Shown: positions 18,030-27,312, counted from the stretch's first letter. The stretch: 64,000 nucleotides of DNA from Pseudomonas sp. 8AS (GCF_902506505.1 NZ_LR733406.1:2194117-2258116), one strand, 5' to 3'. Notes: generated by a model not told the origin, from the letters alone. Numbers and translations: made by a program.

Positions 18030-20018
18030 TTAGGCTTCTGCGGCTTCGACTTCCACCAGCAGCTGGCGGTTCTTCACCTGGTCGCCCTGGCTGACCTGCA
18101 CGCGGCGGATGACGCCGTCGATGCCGGCCTTGAGCGGGTGCTCCATCTTCATCGCTTCCAGCACCACCAGTAGCTGGCCCTTGCTGACTTGCTCACCCTC
18201 GCTGACCAGCACTTCGACGATCGCGCCATCCATCGGCGCCTTGACCGTGCCGGAGCTGGCGGCGTTCTGGCCGCCGGCCGGTTCGTGGGTGGCGTCGGTG
18301 AGCTCCAGGTTGCCGGCATGGCCGTACAGCCACAGCTGCTCGCCGGCCAGGTGATAGGCGCGGCGCTGGCGGATGCCGTCCAGCTCCAGGCTGGCCCAGC
18401 GGCCGTCGCTGGCCAGCAGGCGCAGCTCAACGGATTGTTCGCCGACCTGGGCGCGCAGCAGCGGCTGTGCGCCGGACTGCAGCACCTCCAGTTCGACTAC
18501 ATGCTTCTGCTCGCCCTGCTTGAGCACGAAGTGCCAGGGTGCGCCGCCGGCGTTGCGCCAGCCGGCCAGGCCGCCTTGGTGCGCGCGGGCATTGGCCGAG
18601 GCCTGGTAGAGCAGGGCAGCGGCAGTGGCCAATTCGGCGGTAGCCGGCGCTTGCGGGCTCAGGCTCGGGTCATTGGCGAAATGCTCGCCGATAAAGGCGG
18701 TGGTGGCGTGGCCGGCCGCGAACTCCGGGTGCTTGAGCAGGTTGGCGAGGAAGCGCTGGTTGCCATTGACGCCGAGCAGCACGCAGTCCTCGACCGCTCG
18801 GGCCAGCTTGCGCCGGGCCTCGTCGCGGGTGGCACCGTAGGCGATGACCTTGGCCAGCATCGGGTCGTAGAACGGGGTGACGGACTGGCCTTCGACCAGG
18901 CCGTGGTCGATGCGAATGCCGTCGAGCAGCGCCGGTTCCCAGCGCAGCACCTGGCCGGTCTGCGGCAGGAAGTTGTGCGCCGAGTCCTCGGCGTACAGGC
19001 GCACTTCCATGGCGTGGCCGGTGAGGCGTATCTCGTCCTGCTTCAGTGGCAGCGGCTGGCCTTCGGCGGCGCGGATCTGCCAGGCGACCAGGTCTTGCCC
19101 GGTGATCAGTTCGGTGACCGGGTGCTCGACCTGCAGGCGGGTGTTCATTTCCAGGAAGAAGAATTCGCCGCTCTGGTCGAGGAGGAATTCCACGGTGCCG
19201 GCGCCGACGTAGTTGACCGAGGCCGCCGCCTTCACCGCCGCTTCGCCCATGGCCTGGCGCAGCTCCGGCGTCATCACCGGGCAGGGCGCTTCCTCGACCA
19301 CTTTCTGGTGGCGGCGCTGCACCGAGCAGTCGCGCTCGCCCAGATAAACGATGTTGCCGTGCTGGTCGCCGAATACCTGGATTTCCACATGGCGCGGGCG
19401 GATCACCGCGCGCTCGAGAATCAGCTCGCCGGAGCCGAAGGCGTTCTGCGCCTCGGAGCGGGCGGTGCGGATCTGTGCCAGCAGCTCGCCGGAATCTGCT
19501 ACCTGCCGCATGCCACGGCCACCGCCACCGGCGCTGGCCTTGATCATCAGCGGGTAGCCGATGCGCTCGGCCTCGCGGCTCAGGGTGTCGTCGTCCTGGG
19601 CTGCGCCCTCGTAGCCGGGAATGCACGGCACGCCGGCTTCGAGCATGGCGATCTTCGACAGGCGCTTGCTGCCCATCAGGTGGATGGCTTCCACGGTCGG
19701 GCCGATAAACACGATGCCGGTAGCTTCACAAGCACGGGCAAAGTCGGCGTTCTCGGAGAGGAAGCCGTAGCCCGGGTGGATGGCATCGGCGCCGGTCTTG
19801 CGCGCGGCGGCGATGATGTTGTCGATCACCAGGTAGGACTGGTTGACCTGGGCCGGGCCGATGCACACGGCTTCGTCGGCCAGCTGCACATGGCGGGCGC
19901 CGGCGTCGGCGGCGGAGTACACCGCCACGGTGCGGTAGCCCAGGGCCTGCGCGGTGCGCATCACCCGGCAGGCGATCTCGCCACGGTTGGCGATGAGGAT
20001 CTTGTTGAAGGCGGGCAT
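18030..20018 (-). CDS. atuF: Geranyl-CoA carboxylase, alpha (biotin-containing) subunit
   Basis: 662 aa. The N-terminal biotin carboxylase (KILIANRGEIACRVMRTAQALGY; ATP-grasp motif GGGGRGMR; EMNTRLQVEHPVTE) spans about residues 1-450. A C-terminal biotinyl domain has the biotin lysine in EAMKMEHPLK near residue 627. It carboxylates the biotin that AtuC uses to convert cis-geranyl-CoA to isohexenyl-glutaconyl-CoA. The sequence alone does not exclude a methylcrotonyl-CoA carboxylase. The gene order between atuE and atuG, with AtuA and AtuR present, decides for the terpene pathway. Confidence 0.92.
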   Translation of the reverse strand: MPAFNKILIANRGEIACRVMRTAQALGYRTVAVYSAADAGARHVQLADEAVCIGPAQVNQSYLVIDNIIAAARKTGADAIHPGYGFLSENADFARACEATGIVFIGPTVEAIHLMGSKRLSKIAMLEAGVPCIPGYEGAAQDDDTLSREAERIGYPLMIKASAGGGGRGMRQVADSGELLAQIRTARSEAQNAFGSGELILERAVIRPRHVEIQVFGDQHGNIVYLGERDCSVQRRHQKVVEEAPCPVMTPELRQAMGEAAVKAAASVNYVGAGTVEFLLDQSGEFFFLEMNTRLQVEHPVTELITGQDLVAWQIRAAEGQPLPLKQDEIRLTGHAMEVRLYAEDSAHNFLPQTGQVLRWEPALLDGIRIDHGLVEGQSVTPFYDPMLAKVIAYGATRDEARRKLARAVEDCVLLGVNGNQRFLANLLKHPEFAAGHATTAFIGEHFANDPSLSPQAPATAELATAAALLYQASANARAHQGGLAGWRNAGGAPWHFVLKQGEQKHVVELEVLQSGAQPLLRAQVGEQSVELRLLASDGRWASLELDGIRQRRAYHLAGEQLWLYGHAGNLELTDATHEPAGGQNAASSGTVKAPMDGAIVEVLVSEGEQVSKGQLLVVLEAMKMEHPLKAGIDGVIRRVQVSQGDQVKNRQLLVEVEAAEA

Positions 20019-20037
20019 CGTCGTGCTCCTGCTGTTG

Positions 20038-20850
20038 TTATTGAGCCCAGGAGGGCTTGCGCTTCTGCACGAAGGCCAGGGTGCCTTCCGCGCCTTCGCT
20101 GCCCAGCACCGCCTCGGCGAACTGGCCGGCGGCGTGGTCGAGCAGGCTGCCGAGGTTTTCCGTCTCGGTGGCCAGCAGCAGCGCCTTGGTCGCCGCGTTG
20201 GCGCCGGGGGCGCACTGGCGTACCTGGGCCAGGCATTCGGCGAGGCGGTCGACCACGGCCTGGTCGTCGGCTTCGCTGAAGTGCACCAGGCCCAGGCGCA
20301 GGGCTTCGGCCCCGTCGAAGCGGGCGGCGGTCAGCGCCAGGCGGCGAGCCTGGGTCAGGCCGATGCGCTTGACCACGAACGGCGCGATTTGCGCCGGCAG
20401 AATCCCCAGGCTGGTTTCCGGCAGGCCGAACTTGGCGCCCTGGTGGGCGATGGCGATATCGGAGACGCAGGCCAGGCCGAAGCCGCCGCCAAGCACCGCG
20501 CCTTCCAGCACGGCGACCAGCACTTGCGGCGCGTACTGGGCTTCCTCCAGCAGGCTGCCGAAGGCGCGGTTCAGCTCGCGGTAGGCGTCGCCGCGCCCTT
20601 CACCTTGAGAGCGTGCCCGCGCACCGGCCATATCCTTGATATCGCCGCCGGCGCAGAAGTGGCCACCGGCGCCGCGCAGCACCAGGGCGCGCACGCCCTG
20701 GTCATGGCGCACGGCACGCAGCACGGCGCGCAGTTCCTCGACCATCGCCAGGCTCATGGCATTGCGGCTGTCCGGGCGGTTGAGGGTGACGTAGAGCACG
20801 CCCTCGACCAGTTCCAGTAGCAGGGTTTCGCAGTTCGGCAATTCGCTCAT
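20038..20850 (-). CDS. atuE: Isohexenylglutaconyl-CoA hydratase (crotonase family)
   Basis: 270 aa enoyl-CoA hydratase/isomerase fold. The CoA-binding/oxyanion segments GHFCAGGDIKDM and EGAVLGGGFGLACVSDIAIA are clear. The glutamate in GLPETSLGILP corresponds to one catalytic Glu of crotonase. The other, the Glu following GGGC in crotonase, is Gly here (GGGFG), a variation also seen in glutaconyl-CoA hydratases. It hydrates isohexenyl-glutaconyl-CoA in the atu pathway. A 172-bp gap containing palindromic repeats separates it from atuD. Confidence 0.88.
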   Translation of the reverse strand: MSELPNCETLLLELVEGVLYVTLNRPDSRNAMSLAMVEELRAVLRAVRHDQGVRALVLRGAGGHFCAGGDIKDMAGARARSQGEGRGDAYRELNRAFGSLLEEAQYAPQVLVAVLEGAVLGGGFGLACVSDIAIAHQGAKFGLPETSLGILPAQIAPFVVKRIGLTQARRLALTAARFDGAEALRLGLVHFSEADDQAVVDRLAECLAQVRQCAPGANAATKALLLATETENLGSLLDHAAGQFAEAVLGSEGAEGTLAFVQKRKPSWAQ

Positions 20851-20868
20851 GCCGGCATCCTCGATATA

Positions 20869-20946
20869 CGTAGGATGGGTGGAGGCGCGTAGCGCCGATA
20901 CCCATCGGTCTGGTCATGGGTATCGCTGCGCTCAACCCATCCTACG
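20869..20946. repeat. 78-bp imperfect palindromic repeat between atuD and atuE
   Basis: The left arm CGTAGGATGGGT and right arm ACCCATCCTACG are perfect complements at the ends. A second inner pair (GATACCCAT / ATGGGTATC) follows. This is the structure of a Pseudomonas dispersed intergenic palindrome. It lies inside the presumed atu transcript. Confidence 0.8.
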
Positions 20947-20983
20947 GAATTTGCATTGCTGGGGCACGGAGCGTCCCGTCATG

Positions 20984-21008
20984 GGTTCCCACGCAGAGCG
21001 TGGGAACC
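20984..21008. repeat. 25-bp hairpin between atuD and atuE
   Basis: GGTTCCCACGC-AGA-GCGTGGGAACC is a perfect 11-bp stem with a three-base loop. No T-tract follows in either direction, so it looks like an mRNA-stabilising or repeat hairpin rather than a terminator. Confidence 0.8.
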
Positions 21009-21023
21009 ATTGGTAGCCCCAGG

Positions 21024-22181
21024 CTATTTTTTCTTGCCGGGCAGAATGCCCATCAGCTTGCAGATGATGCCGAGCATGATTTCGTCGGCGCCGCCGCCGA
21101 TGGAGACCAGGCGCACGTCGCGGTAGGCGCGCGAGACCGGGTTGTCCCACATGAAGCCCATGCCGCCCCAGTACTGCAGGCAGGCGTCGGACACTTCACG
21201 GCCCAGGCGGCCGGCCTTGAGTTTGGCCATGGAGGCCAGCTTGGTCACGTCGCGGCCCTTCACGTACATCTCGGTGGCCTGATAGACCAGGGCGCGCAGG
21301 CACTCGATCTCGGTCTGCAGCTCGGCCAGGCGGAAGTGGATGACCTGATTGTCGATCAGCGGTTGGCCGAAGGTCTGGCGTTCCTTGCAGTACTCGATGG
21401 TGCTGTCGACGCAGTATTCCAGGCCCTTGATCATGTTGGCCGCGCCGAACAGGCGCTCTTCCTGGAACTGCAGCATCTGCATCATGAAGCCGGCGCCTTC
21501 GTGGCCGATGCGGTTGCGCTGCGGTACGCGCACGTTGTCGAAGAACACCTGGGCGGTTTCCGAGCTGCGCATGCCGAGCTTGTCCAGGTGCGGGCTGACG
21601 CTGATGCCCGGGGTATTCATCGGCACCACGATCAGCGACTTGTTGACGTGGGGTTTGTCGTCGCTGGTGTTGGCCAGCAGGCACATGAAGTCGGCGCTGG
21701 GCGAGTTGGTGATCCACATCTTGCTACCGTTGATCACGTAGTCGTCGCCGTCCTTGCGCGCGGTGGTCTTCAGGCCCGCCACGTCGGAACCGGCACCCAC
21801 TTCGGAGACACCGATGCAGCCGACCATGTCGCCGGCAATCGCCGGTTTGAGGAATTCCTCGCGCAGTTCGTCGGAGCCGAAACGGGCCAGGGCCGGGGTG
21901 CACATGTCGGTCTGCACGCCGATGGACATCGGGATGCCGCCGCAGCGAATGGTGCCGAACTCTTCGGCCGCGACGATCGAGTAGCTGTAGTCCAGGCCCA
22001 TGCCGCCGAATTTCTCCGGCTTGGAGATGCCCAGCAGGCCGAGGTCGCCGGCCATTTTGAAGATTTCGTGGATGGGGAATTTGCCGGCCTTTTCCCACTC
22101 GTCGACGTGCGGGTTGATTTCCTTGTCGACGAAGTTGCGCACGGTGCGGCGGAGTTCTTCGTGTTCCTGGGTGAAGATCAT
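21024..22181 (-). CDS. atuD: Citronellyl-CoA dehydrogenase (acyl-CoA dehydrogenase family)
   Basis: 385 aa. The acyl-CoA dehydrogenase signature CIGVSEVGAGSDVAGLKT, the flavin-binding WITNS segment and the C-terminal LVSIGGGADEIMLGI are present. At the position where medium- and short-chain enzymes have the catalytic Glu (YEGT) this protein has IGGG. The base is therefore probably the Glu in FQEERLF, as in isovaleryl-CoA-type enzymes. It oxidises citronellyl-CoA to geranyl-CoA and should donate electrons to ETF (etfBA is in this window). It ends with KKK. Confidence 0.9.
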   Translation of the reverse strand: MIFTQEHEELRRTVRNFVDKEINPHVDEWEKAGKFPIHEIFKMAGDLGLLGISKPEKFGGMGLDYSYSIVAAEEFGTIRCGGIPMSIGVQTDMCTPALARFGSDELREEFLKPAIAGDMVGCIGVSEVGAGSDVAGLKTTARKDGDDYVINGSKMWITNSPSADFMCLLANTSDDKPHVNKSLIVVPMNTPGISVSPHLDKLGMRSSETAQVFFDNVRVPQRNRIGHEGAGFMMQMLQFQEERLFGAANMIKGLEYCVDSTIEYCKERQTFGQPLIDNQVIHFRLAELQTEIECLRALVYQATEMYVKGRDVTKLASMAKLKAGRLGREVSDACLQYWGGMGFMWDNPVSRAYRDVRLVSIGGGADEIMLGIICKLMGILPGKKK

Positions 22182-22201
22182 TTTTGTTGTGCTCCGAAGG
22201 G

Positions 22202-23818
22202 TTACAGGCGGGCAACGCCGAACGAGTTGGATTTGAGGGGGCGGACGCTGGCCTCGGCGCAGATATCCAGCAAAAAGCCGAGCAGCTTGCGCGTGTCACG
22301 CGGGTCGATCAGGCCGTCGTCCCACAGGTTGGCGGTGCCGTACAGCGCGGTGGACTGGCTGTCGAGCTTCTGCGCGGTGGCCATTTCCAGCATGTCGAGC
22401 ATCTTCGGGTCGGCTGGGTTGCCTGCCTTGCGGTGCTTGTCCTCGGTGACGATGCGCAGCACCTTGCCGGCCTGGGCGCCGCCCATCACGGCGGTCTTGC
22501 TGTTGGGCCAGGCGAAGATAAAGCGTGGATCAAGACCTCTACCGCACATGGCGTAGTTGCCGGCGCCGTAGGAGCCGCCAACCACGATGGTCAGCTTCGG
22601 CACCGTGCAGTTGGCCACGGCCTGGATCAGCTTGGAGCCGTGCTTGATCACGCCGTTCTGTTCCGATTCCGTCCCGACCATAAAGCCGGTGGTGTTGTGG
22701 AAGAACAGGATCGGCGTGTTGCTCTGCTCGCACAGCTGGATAAATTGCGCCGCTTTCGCAGCCCCTCTCGGGGTGATCGGCCCATTGTTGCCGATGAAGC
22801 CGCAGGGCTGGCCTTCGATGGCCAGGTGACCGCAGACGGTCTGGCTGTCGAACTCGTTCTTGAAGTCGAGGAAGGCCGAGCCGTCGGCGATACGGGCGAT
22901 AATTTCGCGCACGTCGTAGGGTTTCTTGGCGTCGGCCGGGACGATGCCGAGCAGCTCTTCGGCCGGGTACAGTGGCTCGCTATACGTCTTGGCCGGACGT
23001 GTCGGCAGTTGCGCATTCCACGGCAGCAGGCCGGTGATCTCGCGGGCCAGGCGCACGCCGTCGGCATCGTTCTCGGCCAGGTACTCGGCGGTGCCGGCGA
23101 CCTGGGCGTGCATCTCGGCGCCGCCCAGCTCCTCGTCGGTGGCCACTTCACCGGTGGCGGCCTTCAGCAGGGGCGGGCCGGCGAGGAACAGCTTGGCCTT
23201 GCCGCGCACCACCACCACGTAGTCGGACAGGCCTGGCTGATAGGCCCCGCCGGCGGTGCTGGAGCCGTGCACCACCGTGATCTGCGGCAGGCCCATGGCC
23301 GACATGCGCGCCTGGTTGGCGAAGCCGCGCGCGCCTTCGACGAAGATGTCGGCGGCGTAGTTGAGGTTGGCGCCGCCGCTCTCGGCCAGGGTGATCACCG
23401 GCAGTTTGTTTTCCACGGCGATCTGCTGCAGGCGCAGGGATTTCTTCAGCCCGGTGGGCGAGATGGTGCCGCCCTTGATCGCGCTGTTGTTGGCGATCAC
23501 CAGGCAGCGCACGCCGGCCACGTAGCCGATGCCGGCGATAAGGCCGCCCCCCGCTTGAGTCCCATCCTTGTCGTCGTGCAGCTTGTAGCCGGCCAGCGAG
23601 GCCAGTTCGAGGAACGGCGCGCCGGAATCGAGCAGCAGGTTGATGCGCTCGCGCGGCAGCAGCTGGCCGCGCTTGATGAACTTGGGCTTGGCCTCGGCGG
23701 CCTTGTCCAGCACCTTCTGTTCGACGTCGCGGAAGCTGGCGATGGCGGCCAGCATGGCATCGCGGTTCTGTGCGAAGGCTTCGCCGTGGCTATCGATTTC
23801 AGACTGAATGACGGGCAT
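22202..23818 (-). CDS. atuC: Geranyl-CoA carboxylase, beta (carboxyltransferase) subunit
   Basis: 538 aa carboxyltransferase of the acetyl/propionyl-CoA carboxylase beta family, with LAESGGANLNYAADIF, GSSTAGGAYQPGLSDY and FLAGPPLLKAATGE. Methylcrotonyl-CoA carboxylases normally read FGRIFYNQ at the segment that is ARGFANQ here. The smaller residues would suit a longer geranyl chain. It works with AtuF. Spacing to atuB is 4 bp and to atuD 20 bp, so expression is operonic. Confidence 0.92.
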   Translation of the reverse strand: MPVIQSEIDSHGEAFAQNRDAMLAAIASFRDVEQKVLDKAAEAKPKFIKRGQLLPRERINLLLDSGAPFLELASLAGYKLHDDKDGTQAGGGLIAGIGYVAGVRCLVIANNSAIKGGTISPTGLKKSLRLQQIAVENKLPVITLAESGGANLNYAADIFVEGARGFANQARMSAMGLPQITVVHGSSTAGGAYQPGLSDYVVVVRGKAKLFLAGPPLLKAATGEVATDEELGGAEMHAQVAGTAEYLAENDADGVRLAREITGLLPWNAQLPTRPAKTYSEPLYPAEELLGIVPADAKKPYDVREIIARIADGSAFLDFKNEFDSQTVCGHLAIEGQPCGFIGNNGPITPRGAAKAAQFIQLCEQSNTPILFFHNTTGFMVGTESEQNGVIKHGSKLIQAVANCTVPKLTIVVGGSYGAGNYAMCGRGLDPRFIFAWPNSKTAVMGGAQAGKVLRIVTEDKHRKAGNPADPKMLDMLEMATAQKLDSQSTALYGTANLWDDGLIDPRDTRKLLGFLLDICAEASVRPLKSNSFGVARL

Positions 23819-23822
23819 CGGG

Positions 23823-24692
23823 TTACTCCTGATCCTTCAGTACATCGGGCAGATAGGCCCGGTGGAAGCCGTTGTAGGACTCGCTGTTTTTCGCCTTGCC
23901 CAGGGTCCAGGCGCGGGTGCCCTGGCTGGCGGCGCCATCGATGCGGATGGTGTTGCCGCTGATGAAGTTGGCGCCAGGGGAGAGCAGGAAGACGATGGCC
24001 GCGGCCACCTCCGACTCGGTGCCGATGCGCTGCAGCGGTACGTGGTCCTTGAGGTTGCGGATCATGTTCTTCATCGACTCGGGGTAGGTGTCCATGCCGC
24101 TGGAGGCGATCCACCCCGGCGCCACGGCGTTGACCCGCACACCGGCGTGGCCCCACTCGTAGGCGGCGGTCTTGGTGAAGTTTTCCATGCCGGCACGGGC
24201 GGCGCCGGAGTGGCCCATGCCGGGCATGCCGCCCCACATGTCGGCGAGCATGTTGACGATGCTGCCACCGGTCTTGCTCATGCTCTGGGTGAAGACTTCG
24301 CGGGCGATCAGGAAGCCGCCCACGAGGTTGGTTCTGACCACAGTCTCGAAGCCCTTCTGGTTGATCGACACCAGCGGCGCAGGGAACTGGCCGCCGGCGT
24401 TGTTGACCAGGTGATGGATCGGCCCGCGCTCGGCGACGACGGCCTTGACCATGGCCTTGACCGCTTCTTCCTCACGAATATCGCACACGGCAAAGCTGGC
24501 GCTGCCACCGTCCTCGGCGATCTCGCCGGCGGTCTTTTCCAGCTTCTCCAGCTTGCGTCCGACCAGCACCACATGAGCGCCGAGGTGGGCCAGCTCGTGG
24601 GCCACGCAGCGACCGATGCCGCTGCCGCCGCCGGTGACCAGGATGGTCTGGCCGCTGAACAGGCCGGGTTTGAAGACTGAGTCGTATGCCAT
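23823..24692 (-). CDS. atuB: Short-chain dehydrogenase, AtuB-like
   Basis: 289 aa. The N-terminal TGGGSGIGRC cofactor motif, NNAGG, a Ser-Tyr-Lys region displaced relative to classical SDRs (GHSGAARAGMENFTKTA) and a C-terminal NTIRIDGAAS are visible. The protein resembles the trans-2-enoyl-CoA reductase-like SDR subgroup. In the atu pathway a role in citronellol/citronellal or hydroxyacyl-CoA oxidation has been proposed but not settled. It is tightly packed between atuA and atuC. Confidence 0.83.
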   Translation of the reverse strand: MAYDSVFKPGLFSGQTILVTGGGSGIGRCVAHELAHLGAHVVLVGRKLEKLEKTAGEIAEDGGSASFAVCDIREEEAVKAMVKAVVAERGPIHHLVNNAGGQFPAPLVSINQKGFETVVRTNLVGGFLIAREVFTQSMSKTGGSIVNMLADMWGGMPGMGHSGAARAGMENFTKTAAYEWGHAGVRVNAVAPGWIASSGMDTYPESMKNMIRNLKDHVPLQRIGTESEVAAAIVFLLSPGANFISGNTIRIDGAASQGTRAWTLGKAKNSESYNGFHRAYLPDVLKDQE

Positions 24693-24706
24693 TGTTATTG
24701 TCCTTG

Positions 24707-26494
24707 TTACAGGCTGTCAGCCAGTGCGTGCGGCACCGGAATCGGGAATTCCAGCAGCTGCTGGGCGAAGGCCTTGCCCTGCGGATCGATGCGCAGGCTG
24801 GCCACGCCGCCGCCGCCCAGGGCGTTCTCCAGCAGGAAGTTGAGGCTGTGGCTGCCCGGCAGGTACCAGCGGCTGACCTTGCCGGTCTGGCCATCGAGTA
24901 CGTGTTGCATCCATTCGGCCACGGCGCCCTCGGAGAGCGCAGCCGCGATCCAGGCCAGATATTCGGGCTTTCTGGCCATCACGCCGATATTGCTGTGGTT
25001 GCCCTTGTCGCCGGAGCGGGCCACGGCCAGCTTGATCAGCGGCACCGTGGTATCGGCCTGGCCGCTGGCAGCCGGCGCGGCGACGTCGGCGGCGATCTGT
25101 GCCGGGTCGAAGCCATCCAGCTGGGGCAGGGCGAGCGGGCTGCGCTGGCCATTGAGTTCCACTTCCAGGTTGCAGGCGCTCTTGTCGACCAGGAAACTGA
25201 ACAGGCGGATCACCGGGTACACGGTGGGGCGCCCGCCGACGATGCCGGTCAGGCCCGGCGCCATGCCGGTTGCGGCCTGGGCGATCTCGCGGGAAAACAG
25301 GATCAGCGCTTCCTTCTTCGCGTGGCGCACGCCGATCTTGACCACCACTTCGCGGGTGTCCTGCCGTTGGCCGCGCGAACCATAAGTGGCTTCGGAACCG
25401 AGCAGCTCGATGCAGACCTCCTTGTAGGGGCCCCAGCCGCGGGCGGCGAACATCTCTTCGGTCTTGGCGATGATCGCCTGGCTGACCCGTTCGGCCTTGG
25501 CCACGGCGTCGATGCCGGCCAGCAGGCAGCTGGCGGTGCAGCGGAAGCCATCTGGATGGGTGGCACTGACCTTGTACTGAGAGGTCGGCGGCAGGCCGCG
25601 AGCGCCTTTTAGTTCGACGCGATTGCTGCCGACCTGCTGCAGTTGCACCTGGGTGAAGTCGCAGATCACGTCGGGCAGGTAGTAGGCGCGCGGGTCGCCG
25701 ATCTCGTAGAGCATCTGCTCGCCGACCGACAGGGTGGAGATCAGGCCGCCGGTGCCTTCGGGCTTGCTGACCACGAAACTGCCGTCGGCGGCGACTTCCA
25801 CCACCGGGAAGCCGATATGTTCGTAGTCCGGCACCTCGCGCCAGTCGGTGAAGTTGCCGCCGGTGCACTGCGCGCCGCATTCGATGATATGACCGGCCAG
25901 CGCTGCTTGCGCGAGCTTGTCGTAATCGTTCCAGGCCCAGTTGAATTCATGCACCAGTGCGGCGCTGACCACCGCGCTGTCGACCACCCGGCCGGTGATG
26001 ACGATATCGGCACCGGCTTGCAGGGCTGCGACTATGCCCGGTGCGCCGAGGTAGGCGTTGACCGATACGCACATGGGCGGCAGTGCGGCGCCCGTGAACA
26101 TTTCCACGGTGCCGGCCTTGGCCAGTTCGCCCAGCTTGGGTTGCAGGTTGTCGCCATGCAGCACGGCAATCTTCAGCTCGACTCCGGCCTTGGCGCAGGC
26201 GGCGCTCAGGGCCGCGGCGCAGGCGCTGGGGTTGACCCCGCCGGCGTTGCTGATGACGCGGATGTTTTTTGCGGCGATCTCGCCGAGCAGCGGGGCCAGC
26301 ACTTCGACGAAGTCGGTGGCATAGCCTTCGTCCGGCTTCTTCATCCGCGCCCCGGCCATGATCGACATGGTCACTTCGGCCAGGTAATCGAACACCAGAT
26401 AGTCCAGCTCAGTGCCGCGCACCAGCTGGGCGGCTGCGGTGGAGGTGTCGCCCCAGAAGGCGGAGGCGCAGCCAATGCGGATGGTCTTGCTCAT
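24707..26494 (-). CDS. atuA: Acyclic terpene utilisation protein AtuA (DUF1446)
   Basis: 595 aa, starting [19 protein letters not shown]. The large N-terminal AtuA/DUF1446 domain ([41 protein letters not shown]) occupies about residues 1-450. A smaller C-terminal domain ([22 protein letters not shown]) follows. Its biochemical function is unproven, but it is the marker gene of the citronellol/geraniol pathway. It is the first gene of the operon, transcribed away from atuR, with the two operators lying 43-102 bp upstream of its start codon. Confidence 0.93.
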   Translation of the reverse strand: MSKTIRIGCASAFWGDTSTAAAQLVRGTELDYLVFDYLAEVTMSIMAGARMKKPDEGYATDFVEVLAPLLGEIAAKNIRVISNAGGVNPSACAAALSAACAKAGVELKIAVLHGDNLQPKLGELAKAGTVEMFTGAALPPMCVSVNAYLGAPGIVAALQAGADIVITGRVVDSAVVSAALVHEFNWAWNDYDKLAQAALAGHIIECGAQCTGGNFTDWREVPDYEHIGFPVVEVAADGSFVVSKPEGTGGLISTLSVGEQMLYEIGDPRAYYLPDVICDFTQVQLQQVGSNRVELKGARGLPPTSQYKVSATHPDGFRCTASCLLAGIDAVAKAERVSQAIIAKTEEMFAARGWGPYKEVCIELLGSEATYGSRGQRQDTREVVVKIGVRHAKKEALILFSREIAQAATGMAPGLTGIVGGRPTVYPVIRLFSFLVDKSACNLEVELNGQRSPLALPQLDGFDPAQIAADVAAPAASGQADTTVPLIKLAVARSGDKGNHSNIGVMARKPEYLAWIAAALSEGAVAEWMQHVLDGQTGKVSRWYLPGSHSLNFLLENALGGGGVASLRIDPQGKAFAQQLLEFPIPVPHALADSL

Positions 26495-26536
26495 TTATGG
26501 GGGTTCCATCGACGCCAGAAGATGGGGGAGACATTA

Positions 26537-26552
26537 CCAAGCAAGCGCTTGG
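26537..26552. promoter_or_regulatory. AtuR operator 1
   Basis: CCAAGCAAGCGCTTGG contains the perfect 10-bp palindrome CAAGCGCTTG. AtuR of P. aeruginosa is known to bind two 13-bp inverted repeats in the atuA-atuR intergenic region, and this is the homologous place. Confidence 0.8.
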
Positions 26553-26580
26553 TTGAAAAGCATTGCGAGCAACTTTTCGG

Positions 26581-26596
26581 CCAAGCGCTTGCTTGG
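26581..26596. promoter_or_regulatory. AtuR operator 2
   Basis: CCAAGCGCTTGCTTGG is the exact reverse complement of operator 1. The palindrome centres are 40 bp apart, roughly four helical turns, which would place two bound dimers on the same face of the DNA. Confidence 0.8.
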
Positions 26597-26688
26597 GTGG
26601 CCGGGGAGCCGTAAATTTCGTCCATATCACCCTTATCCCCGGCAGGTCGTCACAACCCTGCCTTCCTGTTTTAGCCGGAGAAACGCGT

Positions 26689-27312
26689 TTGGACGATCAC
26701 AAGGCTCGCGCCGTGATGCAGCAATTGGTGGCCAGTGGCCAGGTGACCGACCCGGAAAGCGCCCGTGGCAAGCTGCTGCAGACCGCCGCCCACCTGTTCC
26801 GCAGCAAGGGCTACGAGCGCACCACGGTGCGCGATCTGGCCGGTGCGGTGGGCATCCAGTCCGGCAGCATCTTTCACCACTTCAAGAGCAAGGACGAAAT
26901 CCTCCGTTCGGTGATGGAGGAGACGGTGCGCTACAACACCGCGCTGATGCATGCGGCCCTGGCCGATGCCAGCGATCTGCGCGGGCGGGTGCTGGCGCTG
27001 ATCCGCTGCGAGCTGCAGTCGATCATGGGCGGCACCGGCGAGGCCATGGCGGTGCTGGTGTATGAGTGGCGTTCGCTGTCCGACGAGGGCCGCGCGCACA
27101 TTCTCGCCCTGCGCGACACCTACGAGCAGATCTGGCTGGACGTGCTCGGCGAGGCGCGCGCCGCCGGCTACGTCAAGGGCGACCCGTTCATCCTGCGGCG
27201 CTTCCTCACCGGCGCGCTGAGCTGGACCACCACCTGGTTCCGCCAGGACGGCAAGATGAGCCTCGACCAGCTGGCCGAAGAAGCCCTGGCGCTGGTGATC
27301 AAGGAAGGTTGA
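26689..27312 (+). CDS. atuR: TetR-family repressor of the atu operon
   Basis: 207 aa from the TTG at 26689, chosen because GGAG lies 7 bp upstream; ATG at 26716 is an alternative. The TetR helix-turn-helix reads TTVRDLAGAVGIQSGSIFHHFKSKD (key residues 47-71 region), preceded by LLQTAAHLFRSKGYER. The ligand domain follows, with ALSWTTTWFRQDGKMSLD near the end. It is divergent from atuA, with two mirror-image operators between them, and should repress both until a terpenoid acyl-CoA or acid is present. Confidence 0.9.
   Translation: MDDHKARAVMQQLVASGQVTDPESARGKLLQTAAHLFRSKGYERTTVRDLAGAVGIQSGSIFHHFKSKDEILRSVMEETVRYNTALMHAALADASDLRGRVLALIRCELQSIMGGTGEAMAVLVYEWRSLSDEGRAHILALRDTYEQIWLDVLGEARAAGYVKGDPFILRRFLTGALSWTTTWFRQDGKMSLDQLAEEALALVIKEG

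Noticed and set aside
17132..26494. Leucine/isovalerate (liu) cluster
   Set aside because: Carboxylase, dehydrogenase and hydratase genes also occur in liu clusters. However, there is no HMG-CoA lyase and no MerR regulator here, whereas AtuA, two SDR genes and a TetR regulator are present in atu order.
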